Below, one piece after another: positions 25,853-36,700 of a stretch of 64,000 nucleotides of DNA. A program made the position numbers and the translations under genes. Each line of letters begins with the position of its first letter. Position 1 is the stretch's first letter. This DNA comes from Bacteroidota bacterium. GTDB taxonomy: Bacteria > Bacteroidota > Bacteroidia > Chitinophagales > BACL12. Where the stretch lies: assembly GCA_016706865.1 (NCBI GenBank), contig JADJIS010000003.1:1364001-1428000 (forward strand). The letters are read 5' to 3'. The notes below the pieces were generated by a model. The model saw only the letters and a program-made list of their open reading frames with translations. It had not been told where the DNA came from and searched no databases.

Positions 25853-26671
25853 ATGTTTATATTATTTACCGATATTGATGGAACAATTACCAATAAATAT
25901 ACTCATGCCTTCGAAGGTTCAGATGTTTGGCTTAAAAAATTGAACAAATTAGGAATCGCAGTAATTTTTGCTTCCTCAAAAACCTTTTTGGAAATATGCA
26001 ATATCCAAGAACAACTGAATATCAATCAACCGTTTATTTTCGAAAATGGAAGTGCTATTGCCCTTCCGAAAAATCAACTTAATTACACAGATACTGGTTC
26101 AGAAGGTGAGATATACCATGACTTTGTGATTCATTCTTTAGTTCCGAAAAATTTAGATATACAACTTTGGAATGATGAAATAAATAAGTTGTATCCCGGA
26201 AATTTTTTTTCACTGCAATCGGGAAGCAGAGTCCAATTAATGCAAATTACGGGCCTCACCGAAGAATTACTGAAATTGGCCCAACAACGTATGTTTACTG
26301 AAACTTACTTTTTTTCAGATCAGAAAATATCATTAAAGAGTATAAATGATAAATTGACACGATTAAATGCTGTTGCATTACAAGGGAGTAGATTTATTAC
26401 CGTGTCGCATAAATTGGCGTCTAAAGGGAATGCAATCAGATATTACCTTAATTCACTTCATGCTGACAAACTTGAGATAAGATCCTATAGTGTTGGAGAT
26501 GGCAAAAACGATTACTCCATGTTTGGTGAAACTAATTATAGTTACTTTCTTACAGATAACATTTCCGTTACTTTACAAACGCCAAACACTTATATAGTTA
26601 ATCCGAAAGGCCCTTTGGGTTTTATTAAAGTTTGTAAGAAAATTATTGAAGAATATGATAGCCGAACATGA
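25853..26671 (+). CDS. mpgP: Mannosyl-3-phosphoglycerate phosphatase
   Basis: 272 residues, HAD superfamily with the MpgP/Cof-type cap. Motif I FTDIDGTI (nucleophile Asp about residue 6), motif II in AVIFASSKTFLEI, a substrate-specific ENGSAIALPK, motif III Lys in HKLASKGNAIRY and motif IV SVGDGKNDYSMF. It removes the phosphate from mannosyl-3-phosphoglycerate to give the compatible solute mannosylglycerate. It begins one base after the mpgS stop, so the two are certainly co-transcribed. Confidence 0.9.
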   Translation: MFILFTDIDGTITNKYTHAFEGSDVWLKKLNKLGIAVIFASSKTFLEICNIQEQLNINQPFIFENGSAIALPKNQLNYTDTGSEGEIYHDFVIHSLVPKNLDIQLWNDEINKLYPGNFFSLQSGSRVQLMQITGLTEELLKLAQQRMFTETYFFSDQKISLKSINDKLTRLNAVALQGSRFITVSHKLASKGNAIRYYLNSLHADKLEIRSYSVGDGKNDYSMFGETNYSYFLTDNISVTLQTPNTYIVNPKGPLGFIKVCKKIIEEYDSRT

Positions 26672-26744
26672 TATTAAAGTTTTATCACTAAATTTTCCAA
26701 CTGGCCATATGCAAAATCCTATATTTTAATCCCTTTCACCTCTC

Positions 26745-27887
26745 CTATTTTTGCCCAAATTTTCCCTCTCTTATTTCGAATTTTAAAAACACACAGTCAA
26801 TAGGTCCATTTTTTAATTTAATTTTTTCAGAAGGTTTTAAACCTATAAATTTTGCTGCATCCAGATTACCGCTAAAAACCCATGCTATACATCCTGCATA
26901 TTTTCTTTTAAGTGTGTTTCCTATCATTTGATAAAATTCGACGATACGTTCCTGTTGCATACGTTCACCATAGGGTGGATTCATAATAAGCATCCCTTTA
27001 TGATTTTGAGCCTCTGTATCTTCAAAAGAAGCCGGAAATAATTGAATTCCCGCATCAGGTACCGCATTATCAATATGTATTTGTGCCATGTCAAGATTTC
27101 TCTGCGATATATCTGATCCGCGTATCATCAGTTTATTATTTTTCACCTCACTTGCTGCCTGTACCATTAACTGACGAAATAAAGTAACGTCATAATCCTT
27201 CCATAACTGAAATCCAAAATGTTTTCTGATCAATCCCGGTGCAATATTATTTGCAATTAAGGCAGCTTCAATTAATATAGTACCACTTCCACACATTGGA
27301 TCATATAATGGAATATTATAATTCCATCCGCTAAGCAATATTAAGCCCGCTGCCTGCACTTCGCTCATGGGTGCCGCGTGTTGTTCGGTGCGATATCCAC
27401 GTTTATGTAAAGATTCGCCTGAACTATCCAATGAAATGCTAACTTGATTTTCTTTTACACGTAAATTAAATCTGTAGGTTGGATTAATTTTTTCGATACT
27501 GGGACGTTTGTCGTATTTATTTCGAAACTGATCAACAATGGCATCCTTCATTTTTAATGCCGGATAATTGGAATGCGTAAATACAGTAGAAAAAATAGTA
27601 TTGTCAATGGCAAATGTATCATCCACATTCATGATCTCACTCCAATCAATGGCCATAACCTTATCATAGAGTTCATGTTCATCATTTGCAGTAAATGATG
27701 TTATTGGTTTTAAAATTTTTATTGCCGTGCGCAAGTGTATGTTTGCGGCATACAACATAGCTTTATCCCCTGAAAAAGCCACTGCGCGCTTTAAAATTTC
27801 TACATCCCTTGCACCCAGATCCATTAATTCTTTTGCAAGAATGGGTTCAAATCCCTGCAACGTTTTGGCAATATATTGTTCCTGCAT
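26745..27887 (-). CDS. THUMP-domain class I RNA methyltransferase (RlmL-like)
   Basis: 380 residues. An N-terminal ferredoxin-like/THUMP region (about 1-165: KTLQGFEPILAKELMDLGAR, and YRFNLRVKENQVSISLDSSG with LHKRGYR) precedes a Rossmann methyltransferase domain with DPMCGSGTILIEAALIA (SAM site) and the catalytic MNPPYGERM (NPPY, for N2-guanine methylation). In E. coli the related RlmL makes m2G2445 in 23S rRNA, where it is fused to RlmK; no RlmK domain is present here. Monocistronic. Confidence 0.88.
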   Translation of the reverse strand: MQEQYIAKTLQGFEPILAKELMDLGARDVEILKRAVAFSGDKAMLYAANIHLRTAIKILKPITSFTANDEHELYDKVMAIDWSEIMNVDDTFAIDNTIFSTVFTHSNYPALKMKDAIVDQFRNKYDKRPSIEKINPTYRFNLRVKENQVSISLDSSGESLHKRGYRTEQHAAPMSEVQAAGLILLSGWNYNIPLYDPMCGSGTILIEAALIANNIAPGLIRKHFGFQLWKDYDVTLFRQLMVQAASEVKNNKLMIRGSDISQRNLDMAQIHIDNAVPDAGIQLFPASFEDTEAQNHKGMLIMNPPYGERMQQERIVEFYQMIGNTLKRKYAGCIAWVFSGNLDAAKFIGLKPSEKIKLKNGPIDCVFLKFEIREGKFGQK

Positions 27888-27918
27888 ATTTCAATAAATG
27901 TAATTCTTTTTTAATTAA

Positions 27919-27950
27919 AAAAGGGGTGCTGTATCAACAACACCCCTTTA
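27919..27950 (-). terminator. Rho-independent terminator for the 27970 gene
   Basis: Read on the minus strand, AAAGGGGTG pairs with CACCCC and is followed by a T-run, 20 bp past the stop. An A-run on the other side may let it serve both directions. Confidence 0.7.
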
Positions 27951-27969
27951 ATTATTTATTCGGTCTCAA

Positions 27970-28506
27970 TTATTTACCTGCTGCGTAGCAATTAAAATCT
28001 ACGTTTTTATCCAACTGCGTAATGAAATTATTCAGCAAACCGTAAAATAATACGTCTGATGATTCAGTTTCAGCACCAATGGTATAACGCTCGTAAAGTG
28101 GAGGGTTAATACGCATACAATCAGCATGCGGAGAATATTTAACACGGCTCCAACGAAGATCTTTTTTGAAGATCATAGCTGCAACTTTATCTGCTCCATC
28201 TTTACTCATGGTAATATCCACATAATAGGTCCAGTTTAAATTGCGCATTAAAACATTAAAACTCATCCATGGTTTCGACATGCCTTTATCTTTATATAAA
28301 TGTAGTTTATAATTGATACGCGCACCTTCTGTGTTAACATATTCAAATTTATAATACAATGCACCACCATTATTATTAGCTGCTTTTGCAACTTGTCCCT
28401 GGTGATTTTGTGTAAGGTAATCTTTCATAACTACCTGACTGTTACCGTTAACAGCAAATAAGCTGAGGAAGGCAACAAATAAACTTATATTCAGTATTTT
28501 TTTCAT
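27970..28506 (-). CDS. Secreted protein of unknown function
   Basis: 178 residues with a signal peptide (MKKILNISLFVAFLSLFAVNGNSQ). The mature part has YYKFEYVNTEGARINYKLHLY, WTYYVDITMSKDGADKVAAMI and two cysteines that could form a disulfide (DCMRINPP, FNCYAAGK). I do not recognise a family. It lies 28 bp downstream of the haloperoxidase-type gene on the same strand, with its own terminator, so it is the second gene of that transcript and may act with it in the envelope. Confidence 0.75.
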   Translation of the reverse strand: MKKILNISLFVAFLSLFAVNGNSQVVMKDYLTQNHQGQVAKAANNNGGALYYKFEYVNTEGARINYKLHLYKDKGMSKPWMSFNVLMRNLNWTYYVDITMSKDGADKVAAMIFKKDLRWSRVKYSPHADCMRINPPLYERYTIGAETESSDVLFYGLLNNFITQLDKNVDFNCYAAGK

Positions 28507-28534
28507 GTTCTGTTTTATTTAGATGTGGTTTTGA

Positions 28535-29935
28535 TTATCCTTCTTTTTTAGCTGCAGCTTCGTCAGATTTTTTACCTTGAACCTTAGTACTTGTTTTCAA
28601 ATTATCGATATAATAATTTCCAACACATGATCCTGTCTCAGCTCCATCATCAATATCGCAATCGAAATGTATTCCGCCATACATACGGCTATACCCTGCT
28701 TCTCTTGCAGCAGCAAAGAAAGAGTCAAATGAACGGGGAAGCAATCCTATTGACACATGTGTGCTATCAGTAAATTTCAAATTGTCTCCTAAACGAGAAG
28801 TTAATACAACAGCAGCAGCACTACTGAAGTTAGAGTGACCTGAAGTATACCCTGCAAACGGAGGTGTTTCTACATAAGGTTCCCAATCCGGATCAATATT
28901 CTCACGAATAACTGTTTTAGGACGCACAAGGTTAACCCTGTATTTTGTATGCCAGCAAGTGATACATGCATCATTCATTGCCAATGTCATTAGGGCATAA
29001 ATTTCTGCTGCACGGTCAAGTTTCATATCCTCTGATTTCACAAATCCACCGAAAATTTCCATCCAGTGTCCCGGAGGAGTAGATGTTTCACTCGGATCGT
29101 CAGCCCAATATTGTGCAATTGTTCTTTGCTCTTCAGTTAAAGTAGCATCAACATTATACACCTTTAATGCTTGTTTATAAAGTTCGCCTGTTGTATCGCC
29201 GATACCATTATATTTTGGAGCTTTGTCAATATCACATTGAGCACCATCTTTCACAAAAAATGTGCGGTGATCTCCCCAGAAAGGTTCCAATGCCGTTTGG
29301 TTAAAATCAGTTGGCTCCCATAAACCAGGATGTCCTTCTCTTGTTGGTGCTTTATATTGTTTGTATCGGGTCTCAGTATAAGAATCTAATTCACTCCATT
29401 CATAAATAGCATCTGCAAGGTCCTTACCATATTGTCTTGAACGTTCTAAAACGTCATCAGGAACACCGGCAGCTTTACAAGCTTCAATTTGTTTGTCATG
29501 TAATTTGTTAAATACCCCAACCCCGGCAGGGAAATAACGCGCCATCATTGCATCCTGAACCAAGTACATCGTTTCTGTTGCACAGGTAGTCCAATCGTAA
29601 ATTTGACCTTCTTCTGGTCTTGGGAGGTCGCTTAAACCATTTAACTGACCTTCTAATGTAAGATAATCGGGAGTTCCGCATATTTGGGCTTCATAAACGC
29701 CAACAGCGATATAACCGAACATACGGGAAGCATCAGGTGGTGAAAGGCGTTCAGTTTCGACAAATGCGAACAATGCATTCCACCATTCCAGCAGAAATTG
29801 AGCACTTTCGTCGCTAGATTTTTTGGAAACATCATTAAAAAGAGGGTTATCTCCTCCGGAGGATTTTGGTCCGCAACTTCCGGCAAAAAGAATAACGCCT
29901 GACAGTAGAATTACAGATAGGTGTTTTAATCTCAT
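28535..29935 (-). CDS. Vanadium-dependent haloperoxidase-type PAP2 lipoprotein
   Basis: 466 residues from the ATG at 29935. That start is chosen because it gives a lipoprotein signal (MRLKHLSVILLSGVILFAGSC), whereas the upstream in-frame ATG at 30016 adds 27 residues with no signal. The C-terminal half has the PAP2/haloperoxidase phosphate-vanadate motifs: RPKTVIRENIDPDWEPYVETPP, FAGYTSGHSNFSSAAAVVL (GHS catalytic His) and SRMYGGIHFDCDIDDG. Such enzymes oxidise halides with H2O2, but bacterial relatives can be acid phosphatases and sequence alone does not decide. It is divergent from the FG-GAP genes. Confidence 0.82.
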   Translation of the reverse strand: MRLKHLSVILLSGVILFAGSCGPKSSGGDNPLFNDVSKKSSDESAQFLLEWWNALFAFVETERLSPPDASRMFGYIAVGVYEAQICGTPDYLTLEGQLNGLSDLPRPEEGQIYDWTTCATETMYLVQDAMMARYFPAGVGVFNKLHDKQIEACKAAGVPDDVLERSRQYGKDLADAIYEWSELDSYTETRYKQYKAPTREGHPGLWEPTDFNQTALEPFWGDHRTFFVKDGAQCDIDKAPKYNGIGDTTGELYKQALKVYNVDATLTEEQRTIAQYWADDPSETSTPPGHWMEIFGGFVKSEDMKLDRAAEIYALMTLAMNDACITCWHTKYRVNLVRPKTVIRENIDPDWEPYVETPPFAGYTSGHSNFSSAAAVVLTSRLGDNLKFTDSTHVSIGLLPRSFDSFFAAAREAGYSRMYGGIHFDCDIDDGAETGSCVGNYYIDNLKTSTKVQGKKSDEAAAKKEG

Positions 29936-30085
29936 GACTAGTTTGATTTTAGTTAAGATATGACTATTATTTGTGGTTATAAAATTGTGGTTATAAAACA
30001 GCGCAAAATTAATCAAAATACTGCATGATTAATTCGTTAACAAAACATTTACATAGCCAATCCTAACCCGCCTTTATAATGAGGT

Positions 30086-30093
30086 TAACTTTG
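30086..30093 (+). promoter_or_regulatory. -7 promoter box for the FG-GAP lipoprotein genes
   Basis: TAACTTTG matches TAnnTTTG, 22 bp before the ATG at 30116. Confidence 0.45.
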
Positions 30094-30115
30094 CCCCTTA
30101 AACCATAAAAAAGGC

Positions 30116-33100
30116 ATGAAATCTATCAAAGTATTATCTTCTGTAATTGTGTTAACGTTAGTGATCTACAGTTGCGGCTCGAACAAGAATGGCAAAGAAT
30201 ATCTCAATGAGTGGAAATTCACGGAGAATATCGACCAGGCAAAAATAGTTACAACCGACCAGGAATCAGGTAAAATGTTTGACATTTTAACTAGTAAAAC
30301 TACTGGTATTAAGTTCAACAATGAGCTTATCGAAACCTTCGACCTTAATTATTATCGTTATGGATATTCCTACAACGGAGCAGGTGTAGGAGTTGGCGAT
30401 TTTAATAACGACGGGCTTCAGGACCTTTATTTCTGCGGGAATGTAGTTCCGGATCGTATTTATTTAAATAAAGGCAACTTGCAGTTTGAAGATATTACTG
30501 CGACTAGCGGAATTAACGGTAAACCAGGATGGAGCACCGGCGTAACTGTTGTTGACATTAATGAAGATGGTCTGCAGGATCTTTATGTTTGTCGCGCACG
30601 ATATGAAGATGCCGAAAAACGCCGCAATTTATTATACATAAATAATGGTGATAATACTTTTACGGAAAAAGCAAAGGAATATGGTATCGATGATGATAGT
30701 TACTCTACACACGCAAACTTTTTTGATGCTGATAATGATGGTGATCTCGATCTTTATGTATTAACTCATCCAACCGACTTCAAGGATAAGAATAAACAAA
30801 AAAATTATCAGAAAATTGAAGAAGGATCTAATCAAAGCAATAGATTTTATCGCAACGAAGGAAACGGGAAATTCACTGAATGTCACAAAGAAGTTGGTAT
30901 CAACAACCACGGTTTTGGATTATCAGTTACTGCCGGCGATATAAATAATGATGGATGGATGGATGTTTTTGTTGGAAATGATTATATCATGCATGATTAT
31001 ACTTATCTCAATCAGGGCGATGGAACATTTAAAGAAAGTAGCCGCGAAGTTTTGCATAAAACTGCATATTTCGGAATGGGAACAGATATAGCCGATTATA
31101 ATAATGACGGGTTACTCGACATGTTCACAGTGGACATGGATATTGAAGGTAATTATGGAACTAAAACTTTCATGCAATCAAACAAACAAACATTTTTAAG
31201 AACACTTGTAAATGGCGGTTATTTACAACAATATGGCCGTAACGCATTACAATTAAATAATGGTGTAGGTAAATTTTCGGAAGTAGCAAATTTTGCAGGA
31301 GTTAGCACCACAGGTTGGAGCTGGAGTCCTCTTTTTGCCGACTATGATAATGATGGTAATAAGGATCTATATGTTGCCAATGGATTTTTGAAAGACAGCC
31401 ATATGGACATCATGGAGGTTTATATCAAATTAACCAGATCTAACCGTTTATCCGATTCAACAGAATATTATGAATTAAGAAAACAGATACCGGAAAGTTC
31501 CGTATTGGAATGGCCGAATGCAATGTTTAAAAATAAAGGTGACCTAACTTTTGATGATGTTCGTGAAGATTGGGGTCTATATTTTCCATCCACCTCTTAT
31601 GGTGCAGCATATGCCGATTTTGATAATGATGGCGACGTTGACATTGTTGTAAATAATGCTAACCTTGAAGCACATATTGCGCGCAATAATGCATCTAAAA
31701 TGAGTTCCAATAAATATTTGAAAGTTGATCTCAAAGGTGAAAAAGCAAACCCTGAAGGATTAGGTGCAAAAATTTATGTTACCACTGGTTCCACAACACA
31801 ATATATACAAATGGAAACAGTGAAAGGATATATGTCATGCTCGGAACCAATAGCACATTTTGGATTGGGAGCAAATGAAAAAGCCGATCAGGTAGTTGTT
31901 ATATGGTTGGATGGAAAAGAAAATGTAATGACAAATGTTGCGGTTAATCAAACACTCGTTATTGACCACAAAAATGCGGTTAAAGTAACAAAAAGTGCAG
32001 TGCCTCAACCTGATTATTTATTTGCGGATATTTCAGCGGATCTTAAAATAGATTTTTCTCACAAAGAAAATGAATTTGATGATTTCGACCGCGAATTTTT
32101 AATTCCACATGAGCTAAGTAATTTAGGACCAGGGCTTGCAGTTGGTGATGTAAATGGTGATGGAATGGATGACTTTTTTGTTGGTGGCGCAAGTAAACAA
32201 AGCGGTGCAATTTATTTACAATCTGCCGATGGTTCTTTTACCAAAGGAACTTTTAATGAAGGAGCTGAAGAAATTATTAGCGAAGATCTTGGTTCTATTT
32301 TCTTTGATGCAGATACTGATGGCGATATGGATCTTTATATCGTAAGTGGTGGTAGCGATTTTCCTAAAGATGATCTGCATTTTCAGGACAGATTATATAT
32401 TAATACCGGCAATGGCAATTTTAATTTAGCTAAAGATGCATTACCACAAATGATCTCCAGTGGTTCATGTGTGGCTGCACAAGATTATGATAAAGATGGT
32501 GATATGGATCTTTTTGTTGGAGGAAGAATTATTCCGGGTAATTACCCCTTCCCTACTAAAAGTTATATCCTCCAAAACAATAAAGGTAAATTTACTGATG
32601 TAACAAAAACTGTTGCACCTGATCTGGAAAATATCGGTTTAGTTTCTGCCGGATTATGGACAGATTATAATAATGATGGAGACTTTGATCTCATTATTGC
32701 AGGTGAATGGATGCCTATTACAGTATTTGAAAATAATAATGGCAAACTAAAAAATATTACTGCAACATCCGGTTTATCAGAATCGACAGGTTGGTGGAAC
32801 AGTTTATCAGCAGGTGATTTTGATAATGATGGAGATATTGATTACGTTGCCGGAAATTTCGGAACGAATTTAAAATACTGCCCGAAAAATCAAAAACCTA
32901 TCGAATTATTTTATGACGATTACGACAATAATGGCACTAACGATATCATTATGTGTTACTGGCAAGGCGATAAATTATTTCCTCAAAAAACACGTGAACG
33001 TTTAATTGAACAAATTAAGGATATAGAAACTATTTTCCCGAATTGGGATAGTTATGGCCGTGCGGAAGTTTGGGATTTTTACGGTAAAAAAAGAATGGAA

Positions 33101-33718
33101 AATTCTAAATTGCATTACAAGGCAAATACTTTTTATACTTCTTATATCGAAAATTTAGGTAATAATAAATTTGCGATTCGCAAGTTGCCAAATGAAGCCC
33201 AAATTTCAAGCACCTTTGGTATTGTTGCCCTGGATGTAAATAACGATGGAAATCTGGATATTGTAAGTCATGGTAACTGGTTTGAAACTGAAATTGAAAC
33301 CAATACTCAGGATGGAGGTATTGGAAATGTATTGTTAGGTAATGGTGATGGAACTTTCAAAGATCTTCATGCAAGATTCTCCGGATTTTATTCCGCTATG
33401 AATGCAAAGTCACTCGCTGTTATTAATATAGGCAAATCAAAATCTACGGTGTTATTAACCACCAACAGCAATGGGCCGATTAATGCATTTAAAGCAACCA
33501 AAGCAACAAAAACCATTCAATTAAATAGCAACGATGCATACGCAATGATTACCTATGCTGATGGAAAAAAACGCCGTCAGGAATTTTATTGTGGTTCCGG
33601 ATATTTAAGTCAAAATTCAGCTTCTGTTGTGGTAACTGATCAGGTAACTGATATCACTGTAATCGATAATAAGGGAAACAGCAGAAATGTTTTTGGAAAT
33701 TTAGTTTCAGGAAAATAA
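30116..33718 (+). CDS. FG-GAP/VCBS repeat lipoprotein with ASPIC/UnbV domain
   Basis: 1200 residues with a lipobox (VLTLVIYSCG). About fourteen calcium-binding FG-GAP cores are visible, for example DFNNDGLQDLYF, DADNDGDLDLYV, DYNNDGLLDMF, DVNGDGMDDFFV and DVNNDGNLDIV, spread over both halves and predicting two beta-propellers. Between them, about residues 545-625, lies an ASPIC/UnbV domain (GLGAKIYVTTGSTTQYIQ, HFGLGANEKADQVVVIWLDG). Function is not established: surface binding or carbohydrate-related roles are usual guesses. A diverged, full-length tandem paralog follows 31 bp later. Confidence 0.88.
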   Translation: MKSIKVLSSVIVLTLVIYSCGSNKNGKEYLNEWKFTENIDQAKIVTTDQESGKMFDILTSKTTGIKFNNELIETFDLNYYRYGYSYNGAGVGVGDFNNDGLQDLYFCGNVVPDRIYLNKGNLQFEDITATSGINGKPGWSTGVTVVDINEDGLQDLYVCRARYEDAEKRRNLLYINNGDNTFTEKAKEYGIDDDSYSTHANFFDADNDGDLDLYVLTHPTDFKDKNKQKNYQKIEEGSNQSNRFYRNEGNGKFTECHKEVGINNHGFGLSVTAGDINNDGWMDVFVGNDYIMHDYTYLNQGDGTFKESSREVLHKTAYFGMGTDIADYNNDGLLDMFTVDMDIEGNYGTKTFMQSNKQTFLRTLVNGGYLQQYGRNALQLNNGVGKFSEVANFAGVSTTGWSWSPLFADYDNDGNKDLYVANGFLKDSHMDIMEVYIKLTRSNRLSDSTEYYELRKQIPESSVLEWPNAMFKNKGDLTFDDVREDWGLYFPSTSYGAAYADFDNDGDVDIVVNNANLEAHIARNNASKMSSNKYLKVDLKGEKANPEGLGAKIYVTTGSTTQYIQMETVKGYMSCSEPIAHFGLGANEKADQVVVIWLDGKENVMTNVAVNQTLVIDHKNAVKVTKSAVPQPDYLFADISADLKIDFSHKENEFDDFDREFLIPHELSNLGPGLAVGDVNGDGMDDFFVGGASKQSGAIYLQSADGSFTKGTFNEGAEEIISEDLGSIFFDADTDGDMDLYIVSGGSDFPKDDLHFQDRLYINTGNGNFNLAKDALPQMISSGSCVAAQDYDKDGDMDLFVGGRIIPGNYPFPTKSYILQNNKGKFTDVTKTVAPDLENIGLVSAGLWTDYNNDGDFDLIIAGEWMPITVFENNNGKLKNITATSGLSESTGWWNSLSAGDFDNDGDIDYVAGNFGTNLKYCPKNQKPIELFYDDYDNNGTNDIIMCYWQGDKLFPQKTRERLIEQIKDIETIFPNWDSYGRAEVWDFYGKKRMENSKLHYKANTFYTSYIENLGNNKFAIRKLPNEAQISSTFGIVALDVNNDGNLDIVSHGNWFETEIETNTQDGGIGNVLLGNGDGTFKDLHARFSGFYSAMNAKSLAVINIGKSKSTVLLTTNSNGPINAFKATKATKTIQLNSNDAYAMITYADGKKRRQEFYCGSGYLSQNSASVVVTDQVTDITVIDNKGNSRNVFGNLVSGK

Positions 33719-33749
33719 ATTAAAATAATTCGCATAATTTAAAATAGGC

Positions 33750-36700
33750 ATGATGAAAGTAAAACAATTAATTCAAATAATAATAGTCGCGATCGTGGTC
33801 TCGGTTTCCTCTTGTAAACTTTTTTCGGATGGAGATACAGATACCCGCGGAGGCGCTATAATCGACAAAGCCAGAGAAGTTACACTTGATGGCAACTCCG
33901 GTAAGTTATTTGATATTCTAACCGATAAAACTACAGGCATTGATTTTATTAATGACCTTTCTGAAAATTATACCGTAAATTGGTGGAGATATTCTTATAT
34001 CTATAATGGAGGAGGAGTATGTATCGGTGATGTAAATAACGATGGTCTTCAGGACCTTTATTTTACAGGTAATATAGCTCCAAACAGTTTGTATTTAAAT
34101 AAAGGAAACTTTAAATTTGAGAACATCACTGAAAAAGCAGGTCTTGTAAAAAATCCGGAGAAGTGGCCTTATGGTGCTTCCATGGTAGATATAGATGCAG
34201 ATAATGATCTGGATATTTATGTTTGTATGAGTAGATGGGATGATCCTGTGAGACGTGAAAACGAATTATGGATAAATAATGGCGATCTTACCTTTACTGA
34301 AAAGGCTAAAGAATTCGGTTTAAATGCAAATGTGTATAGCACCCATGCAAATTTCTTCGATTATGATAACGACGGAGATCTTGATATGTATCTCGCTACT
34401 CACCCTGTTGATTTTATCGATAAAAATAAAACCAAATACTTTCAAAAAATTGAGCAAGGTAAAAACATGAGTAATCTCTTTTATATAAATAACGGAGATA
34501 ATACATTTACCGAATCACATTTAAAAGTTGGTATCAATAACCACGGTTACGGATTAAGCGCAACTGTTGGAGATGTGAATGACGATGGATTTTTAGATGT
34601 TTTTGTTGCGAATGATTATGCGATGTATGATTTTGTTTATATCAACAACGGTGATGGAACTTTCCGCGACGAATCGTTAAAAGCAATTAAAAAAACATCC
34701 ATCAATTCGATGGGCGCCGATATTTCCGACTTTAATAATGATGGGTTTCTCGACATGTTTGTAGTGGATATGGACATGGAAGATAATTATACCTACAAAA
34801 CATTTATGTTGTCGAGCCAGGTGGAAGTTATGCGTATTTTATTAAATGCGGGTTATGGATATCAAAATCGTTCCAATTCATTACAAATGAATAATGGTGA
34901 CGGTAGTTTTTCCGAAATTTCAAGAACGGCTAATATTTCTACAACCGACTGGAGCTGGACCACTTTCTTTACCGATTTTGATAATGATGGATGGAAGGAT
35001 CTCTATATCGCCAATGGATTTTTACGCGATTTCCATGTGGATGAATCTGAAACCTATCACAAACTTCGTCGCGCAGTTCGTATTGAAGACAGTACTGTAT
35101 ATTATGAAGTGCGTAAAGAATTACCAACCTATGTTTTAGATCATCCTAATTATATATTTAAAAATAACGGAGATCTTACCTTTAGCGATATGCGCGATGA
35201 TTGGGGTATTTATTATCCATCCATTACTTATGGTGGTGGTTATGCCGATCTTGATAATGATGGTGATATGGACATGGTTGTAAGCAATGTAAATCAAACA
35301 CCATGGGTTTATAGAAATAACAGTGAAAAATTAGCAACAAAAAATAACTGGGTACAATTTAAGTTTAAAGGATATGCAAAAAATACTCCCGGTTACGGTA
35401 CTAAGGTGAAAATTTATTGTGGTGATCAAATGCAATATATTCAGCATAGTTCTGCACGTGGTTATATAACTACTTTACAAGATGACTGTCATTTTGGTTT
35501 AGGTACTGCCTAAAATAGATATGGTTGAAGTAGAGTGGCTAGACGGTTCAAAAGAAATCATGCGCGATGTTCCTGCTAATCAGGTGGTAATGCTTGATCA
35601 TGCCAATGCATCAAAAGCTGTACAATTTGATGATCATTTTAAATCGGAAAAAACATTTGTAAAAAATACCGATAATTTAATGATCGATTTCACACATAAG
35701 GAAGCGGATTACGACGATTATTTACGCGAATTCTTATTACCTCATAAAATGAGCACCTTAGGGCCTGGAATAGCTGTTGGAGATGTAAATGGAGATGGTA
35801 CCGATGATTTTTATATCGGTGGTGCAGCAGGACAATCGGGAGTGTTATTTACTCAAAGTACTGATGGCAAATTCACAAAATCAGCATGGCAACAATCGGC
35901 AAATGATGGTGCAGCTTCTGAAGATCAGGGTGCATTGTTTTTTGATGCAGACAATGATGGAGATAACGATCTTTACGTAGCATCAGGTAGTAATGAATTT
36001 GCTGCAAATGATGCTAAATATGCCGACAGATTATATATCAATGATGGAAAAGGAGCATTTAGCCTTGCAAAATCTGCAATTCCTGCAATTAATTCGAGCA
36101 GTTCCGTAGTTACCGGAGCAGATTATGATAAAGATGGTGATATTGATCTATTTGTTGGTGGAAGACAAATTCCAGGAAAATTCCTCGCTCCTGCAAGCAG
36201 TAATATTTTGCAGAACGACGGAGGTAAATTCACCGATGTTACTGAAAAAGTAGCTCCAATGTTAAAAGATATTGGTATGGTAACATCAGCAATTTGGACC
36301 GATTTTGATAATGATAATACTTTAGATCTTGTTCTTACCGGCGACTGGATGGCAATTACTTTCCTCAAAAATTCAGGTGGTAAATTCAATGATGTAACTG
36401 CCAATACCGGACTTGCAAATGCAACAGGTTGGTGGCAAAGTATTTTAGGAACTGATGTTGACAATGATGGCGACACAGATTATATAGTGGGAAATTTTGG
36501 AACTAACAGAAGATATAAAAATACCACTGCTGTATCCGACGGGCATGCGTTGCCACTTGAAGGATTTTTATACGACTTTGACAAAAACGGAAGTGAAGAT
36601 TTTATTTTGAGTTATTATCAACACGATAAATTGTTTCCGGTTAAAACCAGAGAGCGATTAATAGAACAACTTCCTGGAATTGAGGAACAATTTCCTACCT

